64,000 bases of DNA from Closterium sp. Naga37s-1 (taxonomy: Eukaryota > Streptophyta > Zygnematophyceae > Desmidiales > Closteriaceae). The stretch is taken from positions 2,908,001 to 2,972,000 of the forward strand of contig CANJKZ010000777.1 of assembly GCA_947471745.1 (NCBI GenBank), given 5' to 3'. The position numbers and the translations under genes are program-made. Positions 54,470 to 64,000 of this stretch are shown piece after piece; the stretch's first letter is position 1; the number at the start of each line of letters is the position of its first letter. The notes under the pieces are model-generated. The model saw only the letters and a list, made by a program, of their open reading frames with translations, did no database searches and was not told where the DNA came from.

Positions 54470-54579
54470 TGTCAAACATTTATGCTATAGTCTTTCTAGG
54501 CTGTAGGGTGTACAGTTTCCTAGGGTTATATATTTGTACCCAACTCATTTCCTAGTCAATCATTCCTCATTATTTCACA
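54470..54579 (+). repeat. Copia A4 3' LTR
   Basis: TGTCAAACATT...ATTTCACA, 110 bp, similar to 46203-46326 with a short deletion. Confidence 0.8.
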
Positions 54580-54689
54580 GCTGCCGCATGCTCTATATGA
54601 GCGTAATGCGATACTAGTACAGGAGCGTTGTCTCGTTATGAAGCGATACGCTAAGGGAAGCCTTGGAGAATGTTATGGTAACCATCGGT

Positions 54690-56150
54690 TATTCCAACAC
54701 TCCCCTTCATTCCTGAATGTGAGCCACGTGAGATTTCTTCGAGATCTCGTAGAGGTCGGCGCAGACTAGGCAGCCTTTTAGTGAAGAAATCTGCTGCCAT
54801 GTCACTAGTTGGGCAATATGCGAGTTTGACTTTGCCCTTGTCGATCTCGTCCTTGACGAAGAGTAACGGGGTGCGATATGATTCGTGCGGTTTACAAAGC
54901 CGGGCTTGTTCGCGATTTTTATCGCGCTCTGATTGTCGAAGAGTAACGTGAAATGCCTGTTCATCGTCACTTTTGCTTCCTGCAGGAGCTCCATTAGATA
55001 CAGTCATTCGCGAACATCTGCGCTGGTGGCAATGAACTCAGCTACGGCTGACGAACGAGCGATAAGCCCCTGCTTCTGGGAGCTCCAAGAGATGAGTCCA
55101 ACAGGTTGGAGATGAAAAATGAAGCCTGTGCGGGAGCATCTTCAACATCTCCCGCATCGTCCGCGTCTACGTAGGCGTGAAGCTGTAGGGTAGCTGTTAA
55201 GTTAGCCGCGTAGGTGAGCCCGACGTCAGGAGTAGAGATGATTTATTGAAGTGCTCGGCGTAGGTATAGCATATTCTCCTCTTCAGGTCGGCGCAGGTAC
55301 TGTGCGAGTTGGCTTGCGGCATAGGAGAGATGACGGCGGCAAACAGGAGACACCCCAGCTGCTGCTGATAGAGCCGATGATCATGAATGAAGAGCGGTGT
55401 GGTGTCGAAATCGTGATTAGGAGGAGGAGTGCGGAATGGGGTAGTTAGGTTGATCGGGGCGATCACATTTTTTTTTCGAGTGTTTTCGTGTACTTGGCAG
55501 CGGAGATGTGGACGGAGGTGGCGGACTGGGTGATGTTGAGACCCAGGAATTGCGTGACATTGTAGATGGTCGTCACTTCTAGATTCCCCTTGACATCTGC
55601 TTCGAAGCGATCGAGCGCTTCCGTATCGTCCCGGTGTAGAGCAGGTCGTCGAAGTAGGTGGCGAGGAGAATGAACTTCCCGCGTGATTCCACCCGATACA
55701 TGCCTTGGTCGTGCGGCAGCTAGGCAAAGCCGAGTTCGATAAGAACGGTGTGCAGGTACTGCTGCTACAGGCGAGGCGCTTGCTTGATGCCGTAGAGAGA
55801 CTTTTGGAGGAGGCAGATGGCGCCGTCGCTTTCTTCGAATGCGTGCGGCTGCTCGACAAAAATGATGGCGTTGACGATTGCGTAGAGGAACACGTTTGAG
55901 ACGTCCCTCTGTTGGAGCGCTGCTGCTTGACAGCTGCGATGCAAATGAGATGCATACAGAGGTGTGCCGTCCGACGGGCACGAAGGTCTGGCTGTAATCC
56001 ACCAGGTGAGTTCGCTCGAAGCCGCGTACCACCCATCTCGCCTTGTATTTGTTGATCGACCCGTCCGCGAGTGTCTTGATTATGAAGACCCATTTTCCGC
56101 TTAATAGGCAAGGGACTCGATAGGGGGAACAAGATGGGACGGTAGAGGAC
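54690..56150 (-). pseudogene. Copia C reverse transcriptase and RNase H, degenerate
   Basis: Begins with KWVFIIKTLADGSINKYKAR and VVRGFERTHLVDYSQTF at about 56090-55990, in changing frames. SLYGIKQAPRL and YFDDLLYTG (in place of YVDD) follow, then DNQSAIKIANKPGFVNRT and DMAADFFTKRLP at the RNase H end. At least three frameshifts and several TAG codons are present. Confidence 0.8.
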
Positions 56151-56159
56151 CATGGACCA

Positions 56160-56590
56160 GGCGTGCAGGTGCCGGGTCGGGCATGTCTCTCAATCGCTTC
56201 TGCTCCGCCTCCTCCGACGTCTGCTGCGGCGGCGCCTGCCCCTGCTCCTGCTCCACCTACTCGGAGTGTGGCTCCTCCTCTACTCTTTCTTGTGGTGGCT
56301 GCAACTGCACCTGTTGCTGCGACCGTGACTCCTCCTCTACCCTCTCCTGCTGCGGATGCAGCTGCACCTGCTGCTGTGGCCGTAACTCCTCCTCTACTCT
56401 TTCTTGGTGTGGCTGCAACTGCACCTGCTGCTGCGGTCGTAACTCATCTACCCTCTCCTGCTGCGGTCGTAACTGCATCTGCTGCTGCGGCCGGGACTCC
56501 TCCTCTACTCTCTCCTGGTGTGGCTGCAACTGAACCTGCTGCTGCGGCTGTAACTCCTCTACCCTCTCTTGCTGCGGTCGCAACAGCACC
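56160..56590 (-). pseudogene. Copia C linker, Gln/Glu heptad-like repeats (left part)
   Basis: The minus-strand frame 56589-56257 is made of units of the form ERVEEE-RPQQQ-QLQPHQ, about 15 residues (45 bases) each, seven copies. It is predicted to be coiled-coil or disordered. The + strand frame is Pro/Ala-rich and is a shadow. The unit continues beyond the LTR insertion at 58354. Confidence 0.75.
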
Positions 56591-56722
56591 TGTCAACATA
56601 TATTTTATATGTGTTGTTTAGGTTAGTCTAGGTGTTGCACTTCCACTTCTTTGCATGATTAGGGTTTGCTACATCTAGGGTTGTACTTCACATTTTCTAT
56701 CAATTCATTCATATCGTAACAT
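56591..56722 (+). repeat. 5' LTR of the non-autonomous element
   Basis: 132 bp with TG...CA ends. Its last 35 bases recur at 58319-58353 with two differences. Confidence 0.75.
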
Positions 56723-56737
56723 GGTATAGAGCCAGGT
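56723..56737 (+). other. Primer binding site of the non-autonomous element
   Basis: TGGTATAGAGCCAGG directly after the LTR, close to the initiator tRNA-Met complement with one base missing. Confidence 0.6.
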
Positions 56738-57109
56738 CCTCCCTAGGTGATTTTTCACCTAGGCCAAATTTCTCTCGATAGTCTATGGGCCCACCACCCG
56801 CGCGCCTCGTAGCGACCCGTAGCCCGAAGCGCCCTGCCCCGTAGAGCCCGGGTAGACCACGCCCCCCGTCGCCATCGCGCGCCACCCGTTTCTGCCCTGC
56901 GCCCCACCCGTTTTTGCCATGCGTCACTCGATTTTCTGCCCCGCGCCCCACTCGTTTTACCCCACGCGTTGCCCCCCTGCCCTCTATCGCGTAGCAAACG
57001 AATGCGCGTAGCTGCGCGCGCAGCCTTAGTCGCACGCGCAGCTCCGCGCTAGTACGTCGCGACCGCACGCACGTGCGCAACAGCCGCGCGCACGCGCAGC
57101 CCACCGTCT

Positions 57110-57490
57110 TAACCGTCCCCAGACCTGCACACCCCCGCCCCAGACCTGAAAACCGCCGCCCCACCTGGAAACCTAACGCCCCACCTGGAAACCCGCCGCC
57201 CCACCCCTGCAAACTATGCCCCAAGACCTGAACCCGCCATCTCAGACCTGAAATCCGCCGCCGAACCTGGAAACCCGCCGCCCCAGACCTGAAAACCGCC
57301 GCCCCAGACCTGACAACCGCCGCCCCACCTGGAAACCTGCTGCCCCACCCGTTCCAGGCACCTCACCCGGAATCAACCGCCCCACCCAGTACTCTCCACC
57401 GCACAAAACCGCACAGAACCGCATTGAACCGCATTGAACCGCACAGAAACGCACATAACCGCACAGAACCGCACAGAACCGCACAGAACC
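57110..57490 (+). repeat. Short tandem repeats: CCGCCGCCCCAGACCTG and ACCGCACAGA
   Basis: About ten copies of a 20-24 base unit (57115-57340), followed by a run of ten-base AACCGCACAG units (57404-57490). Confidence 0.8.
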
Positions 57491-57554
57491 GCCGCCTCAC
57501 CTTCCCCACCCATAGCCCGCTGCCTTAACAGCTGCCCCACCTGAAACCCGCCTC

Positions 57555-58060
57555 CCCACGAGCTGGCACACCCGCCGCCAGTAGCCCCAGCCGATTACAC
57601 TGCCGCCAGCAGCACCAGCAGTAGCATAGGCTGCCCCCAGCGCACCAGCAGCAGCGTAGGCTGCCCCCAACAGAACCAGAAGCAGCATAGGCTGCTTCCA
57701 GCGCACCAGCAGCAGCATTGGCTGCCCCCAGCAAAACCAGTAGCAGCTAAGGCTGCCCCCAGCAGAGGCAGAAGTAGCATAGGCTGCCCTCAGCGAACCA
57801 GCAGCAGCATAGGCTGCCCCCAGCGCACCAGCAGTAGCTTAGGCTACCGCCAGCGCACCAGCAGCAGCATTGGCTGCCCCCTGGAGAACCAGTAGCAGCT
57901 TAGGCTGCCCCCCAACAGAACCAGAAGCATCACAGGCTGCCCCCACCGCACCAGCAGCAGCTTAGGTTGCCCCCCAGCAGAACCAGAAGTATCACAGGCT
58001 GCCCCCACCGCACCAGCAGCAGCTTAGGCTGCCCCCGAGCAGAACCAGCAGCAGCATAAG
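57555..58060 (+). repeat. GGCTGCCCCCAGC...CACCAGCAGCAGC tandem repeat
   Basis: Around 13 copies of a unit of about 36-40 bases, alternating GCACCAGCAGCAGC and AGAACCAGAAGCA versions. Inside the non-autonomous LTR element. Confidence 0.8.
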
Positions 58061-58318
58061 CTCACATGGCGTGTACTAGGGCTCTACAGCAGCAGGGCCA
58101 GCTGCAGCACTTCCGTCATTGGGGGCCTGCGGGTCCAAAGTGTGGCGCCTCCAGCAGTGGCTCAGTTAGCAGTGGGCGAGACATCGGCCCGTGCGGGTAC
58201 CGGGCCCTGACAGGCCCAGGTGCTGGCACTACCTGCTGGAGTTCTGGCCCTCGCGTCTTCGCCAGCACACTACTGTACTAGTAGAGTCTCACCTACCTGG
58301 TCTACGACCTTTCTCGGC

Positions 58319-58353
58319 TTCACATTTTCTATTGATTCATTCATATCGTAACA
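58319..58353 (+). repeat. 3' LTR remnant of the non-autonomous element
   Basis: 35 bases matching the end of the 5' LTR and ending CGTAACA. Confidence 0.7.
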
Positions 58354-58358
58354 ACACC

Positions 58359-58774
58359 TGGTGCGGCGGCCAGGACTCATCCTCTACTCTCTCCTGACAC
58401 TCCGACTGAGACTGCTGCTGCTGCTGCTGCTGCTTCTGCTCCCGCTCCAACCTGTCTACACGCTGCACAAGGGCCAGGAAACGTATTGTGCATAGTGTAG
58501 GCGTTGCAGTGCCCGTATCTCCGGCTCTAGCACCCCCAGAACCAGAACCTCCACCGACAACACCCCCAGGGACTCCAGTGCCTCTGACAATAACACCAAC
58601 AGGCTCCGCAGCGACCGGCCGCAGATGCGAACAAGGAAGGAACTGCGGAATAGACGGGGAGCCAGGGGGTGAGGCGGAGCGGGGCTGTGAGGATCTAGGA
58701 TTGAGCTCAGAAAAGTGGGTTTGAATTGAATGATTCACCTGGAAACAACACGAGGCTGTATATAGTATCGACAC
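58359..58774 (-). pseudogene. Copia C linker, right part with poly-Gln
   Basis: Minus-strand frame with a Gly/Ser-rich part, a VQRVDRLEREQKQQQQQQQ helix and ERVEDESWPPHQ, which continues the repeat units on the other side of the insertion. It is probably the integrase-RT linker of copia C. Confidence 0.6.
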
Positions 58775-59049
58775 AAGACCAGTTATCCAGGTGTTACGCG
58801 AATGTTCTGAGGGTCGCGAAGCGTCGCGAATAGAACCTTCCCGAACTCGGTAGAAAACAATTCGGTGGAAACCGAATAGGCTTGAGTTCGGTACACGTAA
58901 CCTGGTTCGGTGCTATAACTATAATATAGGAATGCACCTAACCTAGGAAATCAAGCATATCTATGCATGATAAAATAAATCCAAGCTAGATATAGCATAA
59001 TAAAGTTCAGGCAAGCTAGCAAGGCCAGCATAAGCCGTCGTACTCTCAT
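58775..59049. other. Unassigned stretch inside copia C
   Basis: 275 AT-richer bases with no clear coding frame. It may be a degraded linker or another small insertion. Confidence 0.3.
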
Positions 59050-59473
59050 AGAGGTCGCTGAGTCGAGACAGCCGCGTCCTCCTCGGGAGTGGTCTCCACT
59101 CTCACACCCCTTGCACCCCCAGAGCTGGCACCACGAGCTCCAACAGCCCCAGTACCCACACCCTCCCCAGCTGCACCTCCCACACCCACAGACACGAAGG
59201 AACTGGACGTTGCAAGGGAGAGGACCGCGGAATGACGTGCGACACACCTGCCGGGGCAGGACGCGAATGGGGGAGGGGGGCTACCGGGCAACAGGTGGGG
59301 GGGGCTCAATGGTGAGAAACAATGGAGGAGAGAAGGTCACAAAACCTCGATGAGGGTGACTACTGTAGTAACTGACAGACTCGTCGAAAGTGACGTCCTG
59401 AGAACTGAAGAACTGACAGGTAACCGGGTCGTAGAACTGCCAGCAGGAGGTGTCGAGTTGGAAGCCAAGGAAG
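59050..59473 (-). pseudogene. Copia C integrase C-terminus and linker start
   Basis: Minus-strand translation gives FLGFQLDTSCWQFYDPVT and SSQDVTFDESVSYY, the typical end of a copia integrase, then LFLTIEPPPP and a linker rich in Gly and Ala. It is cut at 59473 by the copia-B LTR. Confidence 0.75.
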
Positions 59474-60566
59474 TGTTGGTGTAAGGGCCTAATAAACTCA
59501 AGCTATTAAGACTTTATCACACTTAAAACCTCTCCTCGGGGTCACCTCCAAGGGTCCTTGGATGCCTGGTACAAGACCAGCCCCTATCCTCGGGTCCGAG
59601 TTTGTAGAGAGAGGGATCAAGAGGGACTTAGTCAAAACAGCAAGAGTACCTTGAACGTCGCGCAGCGTATCGTGCAGACCGTCGACCGGATTAAGCTGAG
59701 AATTTCCTATATCGAAGCTCACTCCAAGAGCTTTAAAATAAGCCAAGTTGCCTCGCGAAAAGATCTGCCATTACGAAGTTATGGCTCGGACAGCGTTTGC
59801 CTATCGTTGGAGTGCAAGCGTACTAGCGTTGACTCGGGTAGCATTCCGCCGTCGCACCGCGTAGAAACGAAATTCCAGGAAGGGAGGAATTCGCTTGAAT
59901 CAAATTGACTATATCCAGGTACAAACAGAGAAGGAATATATAGTTCTAGCTAGCAAGGACCTTGGGAATAAACCTGGGAACAACCAGGGATGATCCCAAA
60001 TAATTCCAAGCAACAGAACCAACCTGGCTGGACAAAACAGCAGGTGGTAGGTTGGTAAACAACCTCTGGTTCTGTTTTTCCAACCTGGGAAAACAACAAC
60101 CAGGTTCAGGTCCTAAAAACAGAACCTGTTTTGTCTTTGCCCAACCAGCCAAATGCTGGTTCCGCTGGTTTCCCCTGGCCCTGTAGCAAGCAGATACAGA
60201 CAAACAACATCCAACCTTCACCTAAATTGTACCCCTATAGTGCCTGCCCTGCTACACTATAGTCAACCAAACAAAACAGTACAATTTCGAGTTGGATAGA
60301 ACTGAATCTGCGCAATCAAATAAGTTGAACCGCAAAGCTTCCATCTTGGGTTCCTTTGCAAGCTCGTCCTTTCTGCTTGTACTGTTCATAGCGCGTACAA
60401 TGTTGTGCCGAAGTGCATAATGCGCGAGTACCTGCAAATGCTTCAAGCGAAAATTGCGAAAGCAAACAAACACACGAACATTCCATTCACACCCAAATGC
60501 ATTCGCACACGCATACTCATACAAACAGACGGCAGGATGTCGTGCAATGTGTATTTGCACCCAACA
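59474..60566 (-). repeat. Copia B 3' LTR, about 1.09 kb
   Basis: On the + strand it starts TGTTGGTG and ends CACCCAACA, so the ends are inverted repeats. The outer end abuts copia C coding sequence. The inner end abuts a polypurine tract on the minus strand. No gene inside. Confidence 0.75.
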
Positions 60567-60580
60567 CACTCCCCCTCAGC
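60567..60580 (-). other. Polypurine tract of copia B
   Basis: GCTGAGGGGGAGTG on the minus strand, directly before the LTR start TGTTGG. Confidence 0.7.
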
Positions 60581-60609
60581 CTGCCGGCTGCATCCCCATC
60601 ATTCCATAC

Positions 60610-62645
60610 TAGTTCATGCTCATTCCACTCATCCGCACACAACGCCAATGAGGCTCATCCGCAAGCCTCTTGGTGAGGAAGTCTGCTGGCTGCTGGTGAG
60701 TCTTGATGTAGATCGGATTCACCGTCCCCCTCTTCACCTCCTTACGCAACCAGTGTCACTTGATACGCATGTACTTATTGAGCCCATGAAGCACAGCGTT
60801 CCTGGCCATTCCAAGAGCTCCCTTGCTATCACAAAACAGCGGCGTAGCAACCTTTTGCTCCTGGCCAATCTCCTCCAACAGCCTCCTCAGCCAAATTACC
60901 TCCTTCACCCCATGGAACATCGCCATGTACTCTGATTCCACAGAAGAGAGTGCTGTCTCCGTCTGCTTCTTTGACCTCCAACTAACCGGTCCTCCCCCAA
61001 CTACGCAGATGTATCCTCCCACAGATGAGGAATCCTCCTTCCCAGAGGCCCACGTAGCATCGGTAAAGCAAGTGAGAAAGAGCTTGCCTTCTCCAAGCCT
61101 CTCCCCCTTCTCTTTCAGCACCTCAACCCCTTTCTGCTTCACCTGTGCAGATGCGGAGTATTGAACTCCAATGCTTGGGTGAGAGTTCAGATACTTCACC
61201 ACACGCTCAGCTGCATCCACCTGCTCCTCTGATGGATTCTGCACCACCCTAGCCAGCTGCCCAACCGAGAAAGAGATGTCGGGCCTCGTGTGAACTGCTG
61301 CATACAAGAGGCTGCCCACCAAGGACTGAAATTGCTGCTGCTCCTCGGCTTCAACCCCTTCATCCTCTGCAGCTTTCACAAGCTTGAATTCTGCTGGCAG
61401 GGGAGTTGCAACCTTGCGCTCATTCTCAATCCCGTACTTCTCCCCCAGCTCCTTGATGAACTTCTCCTGGTGCAGCTTCAACCACCTGTGATCCAGATCC
61501 CTCTCCACGTGCATCCCGAGGTAGTACTTTACCTCCCCAAGGTTCTTGCACTTGAAGTTCTCCATCAGCTGCTGCTGCACCTTCTGGATCTCCTTCATGC
61601 TGCTGCTAAAGAGAAGAATGTCGTCCACATAGACCAGAAACAGCACCAGCTTCTCCCCCTCCCCCTTGAGAAAGAGGCTCTCATCACAGCTGCTGGTCCT
61701 GAATCCCATCTCCTCTAAAACAGCTGCCAACTTCTGGTACCAGCAGCGTGGCGCCTGCTTCAAGCCGTAGATGGACTTTTTCAGCTTGCACACCCTGCCC
61801 GTACCATCCTCATACCCAGGTGGCTGCGTCATGTACACATCCTCCTCTAAGATCCCATTGAGGAATGCCGTTGATATATCCATCTGAATGATGAATTTCC
61901 CACTAACGGTTGCATCTGCCAACAAGACACGGAGGGTAGGGGGTTTGGCAGTGGGAGCAAAGATCTCATTGAAGTCCCGCTTCTCTTTCTGCATAAACCT
62001 CTTAGCCACCAGCCTACTCTTGTAGATGGTGACCTGTCCCTTGTCATCGGTCTTGATCCTTAGCACCCATTTGCACTGTACGGCTTTCTTCCCCTCAGGC
62101 AGCACCACCAGCTCCCATGTCCCATTCTCTAGCAGGCTCTGGTACTCAGCATCCCTGGAAACCAGCCACTTCTCCCTATCTGGTCCAGCTAATGCCTCCT
62201 CCATGATAGCTGGTTCCTCTGGTGCAGGGGCAAGAAAACAGTAGGCAGGTTCATCCTCCTCATCCCGATCATAGCCACGCGGTAGAATCAGTAATGCCTC
62301 CTCGGTCCCAAGCTGCTGCTCCGCTATATCAGCTCCTGCAGGCAGCTTCTTAGTAGCCATACGGGTACGTCCTGGCCTGGAGACGGGTGTCTCCCATCCC
62401 CTCATAACAACACCCTTCGGCTTCTTAGTTTTCCCCTGCTGCTGCTCTCCTCCCTCGGATCCAGCAGCTCCACTAGTGCTACCGCTAGTCTCCACACCAT
62501 CACCTCCACCAGCAGGTGCCTCCTGCACCTTCTCTCCATCACCACCCTCTGCAGCTGCCTCCTCTCCCTCCTCCCACACACTAGGAGTCAGGTCCAGCTG
62601 CATGGTGATCTGCTCCATCTGCTGGGAGGTTCCCACAGCAGCCAT
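60610..62645 (-). pseudogene. Copia B linker, reverse transcriptase and RNase H
   Basis: A 629-codon frame (62645-60756) starts in an acidic linker. A complete RVT_2 domain follows: CKWVLRIKTDDKGQV, DISTAFLNGILEEDVYM, IYGLKQAPRCWYQKL, FLVYVDDILLFSSS. RNase H has CFTDATWASGKEDSSS and ESEYMAMFHGVKEVIWLR. TGA at 60758-60756 interrupts it, after which the end HWLRKEVKRGTVNP and QPADFLTKRLAD follows in the same frame. It is more like plant Ty1/copia lineages than the A family. One stop and one frameshift (near 62640) prevent a full polyprotein. Confidence 0.92.
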
Positions 62646-63199
62646 CCCTTGCTCTCAGCAGCCAGCCCCAAATGCACACACCAGATTGCACTCGCCCCCA
62701 AGTTACTACGGTAGGTCTTGGGGACGTGGGCGACTGCCATGCAACCGAACACCCTCAGCATGTCCACCGGCGGCTTCCTCCCAAGCCACCTCTCCAACGG
62801 CACCCACGAGTCATCCCCAACCTTTGTGAGTACCCTGTTCCTAGCGACGGTAGCGTGCCGAACAGCATGGGGCCACATCAAGTTGCCCAGCCCATATTCT
62901 ATGAGCAGCGCCCTAGCTGTCTCCAGAATTGTCCGGTTCGCCCGTTCTGCTACACCGTTAGAATGTGGGGTGTAAGCCGTGGTCAGCTCCCTCTGGATGC
63001 CCTGCTTCTTGAGCCAGGCCGTCATCTCAGCTCCAAGGAACTCACCACCCCGATCTGTCCTAATCCGCTTTACCACACACTCCGCTTGCTTCTCCACGAA
63101 TGGCAGCCAATCTTCCCGTATCGTAGAGGCGGCATGGTCCTTCTGCTTCAGCGGATATGCCCACATAAGCCTGCTCCAATCATCCACTATGGTCAGAAA
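62600..63199 (-). pseudogene. Copia B integrase core
   Basis: DDWSRLMWAYPLK, catalytic Asp in IRTDRGGEFLG, Glu in NGVAERANRTILETAR, then MLRVFGCMAVAHVPK and the C-terminal GWLLWEP. The frame shifts near 62640 into the linker/RT frame. TAA at 63200 separates it from the upstream part. Confidence 0.9.
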
Positions 63200-64000
63200 T
63201 TACCGCTCCCCCTTGTGTCCCTGAACCGGCAGCGGCCCCACCAAGTCCATGTGGACCAGCTCCAACGGCTTCTTGCTCCTGCCAGCCACACTATGGAAGG
63301 GGTAACGGGTAAACTTTGAGACCAAACAGATTTCACAATTCTCATCAGGTGGCTGTCCATTCAGCTTCAGACCCTTAACGGCTCCATCTTTCTCCAACTG
63401 CTTCAACAAGGGCATTGCCACATGCCCCAAGCGTCGGTGTGCCGTTGCCCAATCCGTCTCCCCAGATCTGGCCGACACTTTCACACCAACCCCTCCAACG
63501 GCGTTGCACTCCCCCTGGGATGCAGACCCCTCTCCAGCCTGCCCCCCACTGTGCCACGCCAATGCCGGCAGCTGCCACATGGATCTGTACACGTCCTTGC
63601 TCTCGTGCAGATCCCAAAGCACCCGTTTGCCCAGCTGCCCCTTGTAAGTGCGTGCCCCATCCGTGCTAGTGCTCACCCCAGCCTTGCCAAGCTTACGGAG
63701 GGAGATGAGGTTGGCCTTGAATTCAGGAACGAGAAGAACGTCGTGCAGCACCACCGGCTTGCCATCCGCTCCCTTAGACGCAGCTCGTCCCGCACCAGCC
63801 ACCTTCAGCGCGTGTCCAGAGGCGGAGCACACCTTGTTGATCGGTGCAGCTCGTACATGGTCCAGCAGGTCCTTGCGCGGCGTCATCGTCCAAGTAGCGC
63901 CCGTGTCCAACACCCAATAGTCCAGGGGGTGCAGCTCTGCTCCAACCTTGGCAGAGGTGTCTTCTTGCTCCCCCTGCTCCCCCTGCTCTCCAATATGGAA
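63200..64000 (-). pseudogene. Copia B protease and GAG-pre-integrase
   Basis: An aspartic protease begins with LDTGATWTM (about 63911). The VLLVPEFKANLISLRKL block follows, then the GAG-pre-integrase motif HRRLGHVAMPLLKQL, a zinc-binding CEICLVSKFTRYPF and the first integrase Asp in HMDLVGPLPV. It ends in TAA where sister families have Tyr (GER-stop-FLTIVDDWSR). It continues to the right beyond the window. Confidence 0.88.

Larger units (their letters stand above)
51706..54579 (+). mobile_element. Copia A4, 5'-truncated, with solo LTR inserted in RT
   Basis: Starts in the linker (RPASPVRAARTSRR) at the head-to-head joint with A5. The RT frame runs 51784-52910, is interrupted by the 877-bp LTR, and resumes at 53788. 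An internal deletion at about 54045 removes the middle of the RNase H region. The 3' LTR is at 54470-54579. Confidence 0.85.
56586..58358 (+). mobile_element. Non-autonomous LTR element inserted in copia C
   Basis: 5' LTR 56591-56722 (TGTCAACA...CGTAACA), then a primer site TGGTATAGAGCC at 56723. About 1.6 kb without gag or pol is filled with short tandem repeats. The last 35 bases of a 3' LTR lie at 58319-58353. Flanks GCACC (56586-56590) and ACACC (58354-58358) differ by one base. The copia C linker frame joins across it. This is a TRIM/LARD-like element with most of its 3' LTR lost. Confidence 0.7.
54651..59473 (-). mobile_element. Copia C, old, with two later insertions
   Basis: Read leftward from 59473: end of the integrase, a Gln/Glu-rich linker, RT and RNase H to about 54700, all with frameshifts and stops. 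The linker is interrupted by a non-autonomous LTR element (56591-58353). The integrase is cut at 59473 by the copia-B LTR. No LTR of this element is recognised. Confidence 0.7.
59474..64000 (-). mobile_element. Copia B, continuing beyond the window
   Basis: A Ty1/copia element of a different lineage from the A family, reverse orientation. A long 3' LTR (59474-60566), PPT, RNase H, RT, integrase and the start of the protease are inside the window. Gag and the 5' LTR lie to the right. The five bases before the LTR are GGAAG (59469-59473). Confidence 0.88.

Noticed and set aside
57242..57780. Cys-rich and Ala/Gly-rich minus-strand frames
   Set aside because: They are translations of 10-base and 36-40-base tandem repeats within the non-autonomous LTR element.

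Overview
This window reads as a transposon graveyard in a GC-rich eukaryotic nuclear genome. Spliceosomal GT-AG introns, Ty1/copia and Ty3/gypsy LTR retrotransposons, initiator-tRNA-type primer sites and one intronless kinase gene exclude bacteria. My best guess from the style of the copia polyproteins (long Gly/Ala/Pro-rich integrase-RT linkers) is a green or streptophyte alga. That is inference, not proof. Only one gene looks like an ordinary host gene: a Ser/Thr protein kinase at 40223-41641 (-).

Layout. 1-6841 is an almost perfect direct duplicate of 17941-24781 (offset 17,940 bp; I see four substitutions). 6842-8736 is a truncated, inverted second copy of part of the DNA transposon that follows. 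8737-9208 and 20244-21593 are the two halves of a chromodomain gypsy element (gypsy-1), split by an 11-kb DNA transposon (about 9209-20243). That transposon carries two divergent intron-bearing genes. One is a Plavaka-type (KDZ/CACTA-related) DDE transposase of 11 exons (+). The other is a six-exon gene of unknown function (-) encoding about 989 aa, with a long acidic tract and a conserved-looking C-terminal half. One intron of the second gene holds a 178-bp-unit satellite built from ACGT-core motifs. The two-gene transposon is the most interesting object in the window.

22482-39998 is a second gypsy chromovirus (5' LTR, PBS, gag, protease, RT, integrase, chromodomain, PPT, truncated 3' LTR). 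It is interrupted by two reverse-oriented copia elements: A1 (24296-29942) and A2 (33158-39668, with a clean 5-bp target duplication CGATA). After the kinase gene come a MITE-like element, a solo copia LTR with its target duplication, and three rearranged copia-A elements: A3 (partly inverted), A5 (-) and A4 (+, joined head to head with A5 and interrupted by an 877-bp solo LTR flanked by CAGAT). The right end holds an old copia element (C, 54651-59473, -) interrupted by a non-autonomous LTR element (56591-58353) and by copia-B (59474 to beyond the window end), whose 3' LTR is about 1.09 kb.

Almost every retroelement ORF carries stops, frameshifts or active-site changes. The best-preserved reverse transcriptase region is A3, 44347-46005 (+). 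Several premature stops are CAG to TAG or CGA to TGA, judged against sister copies inside the window, which suggests decay of methylated repeats.
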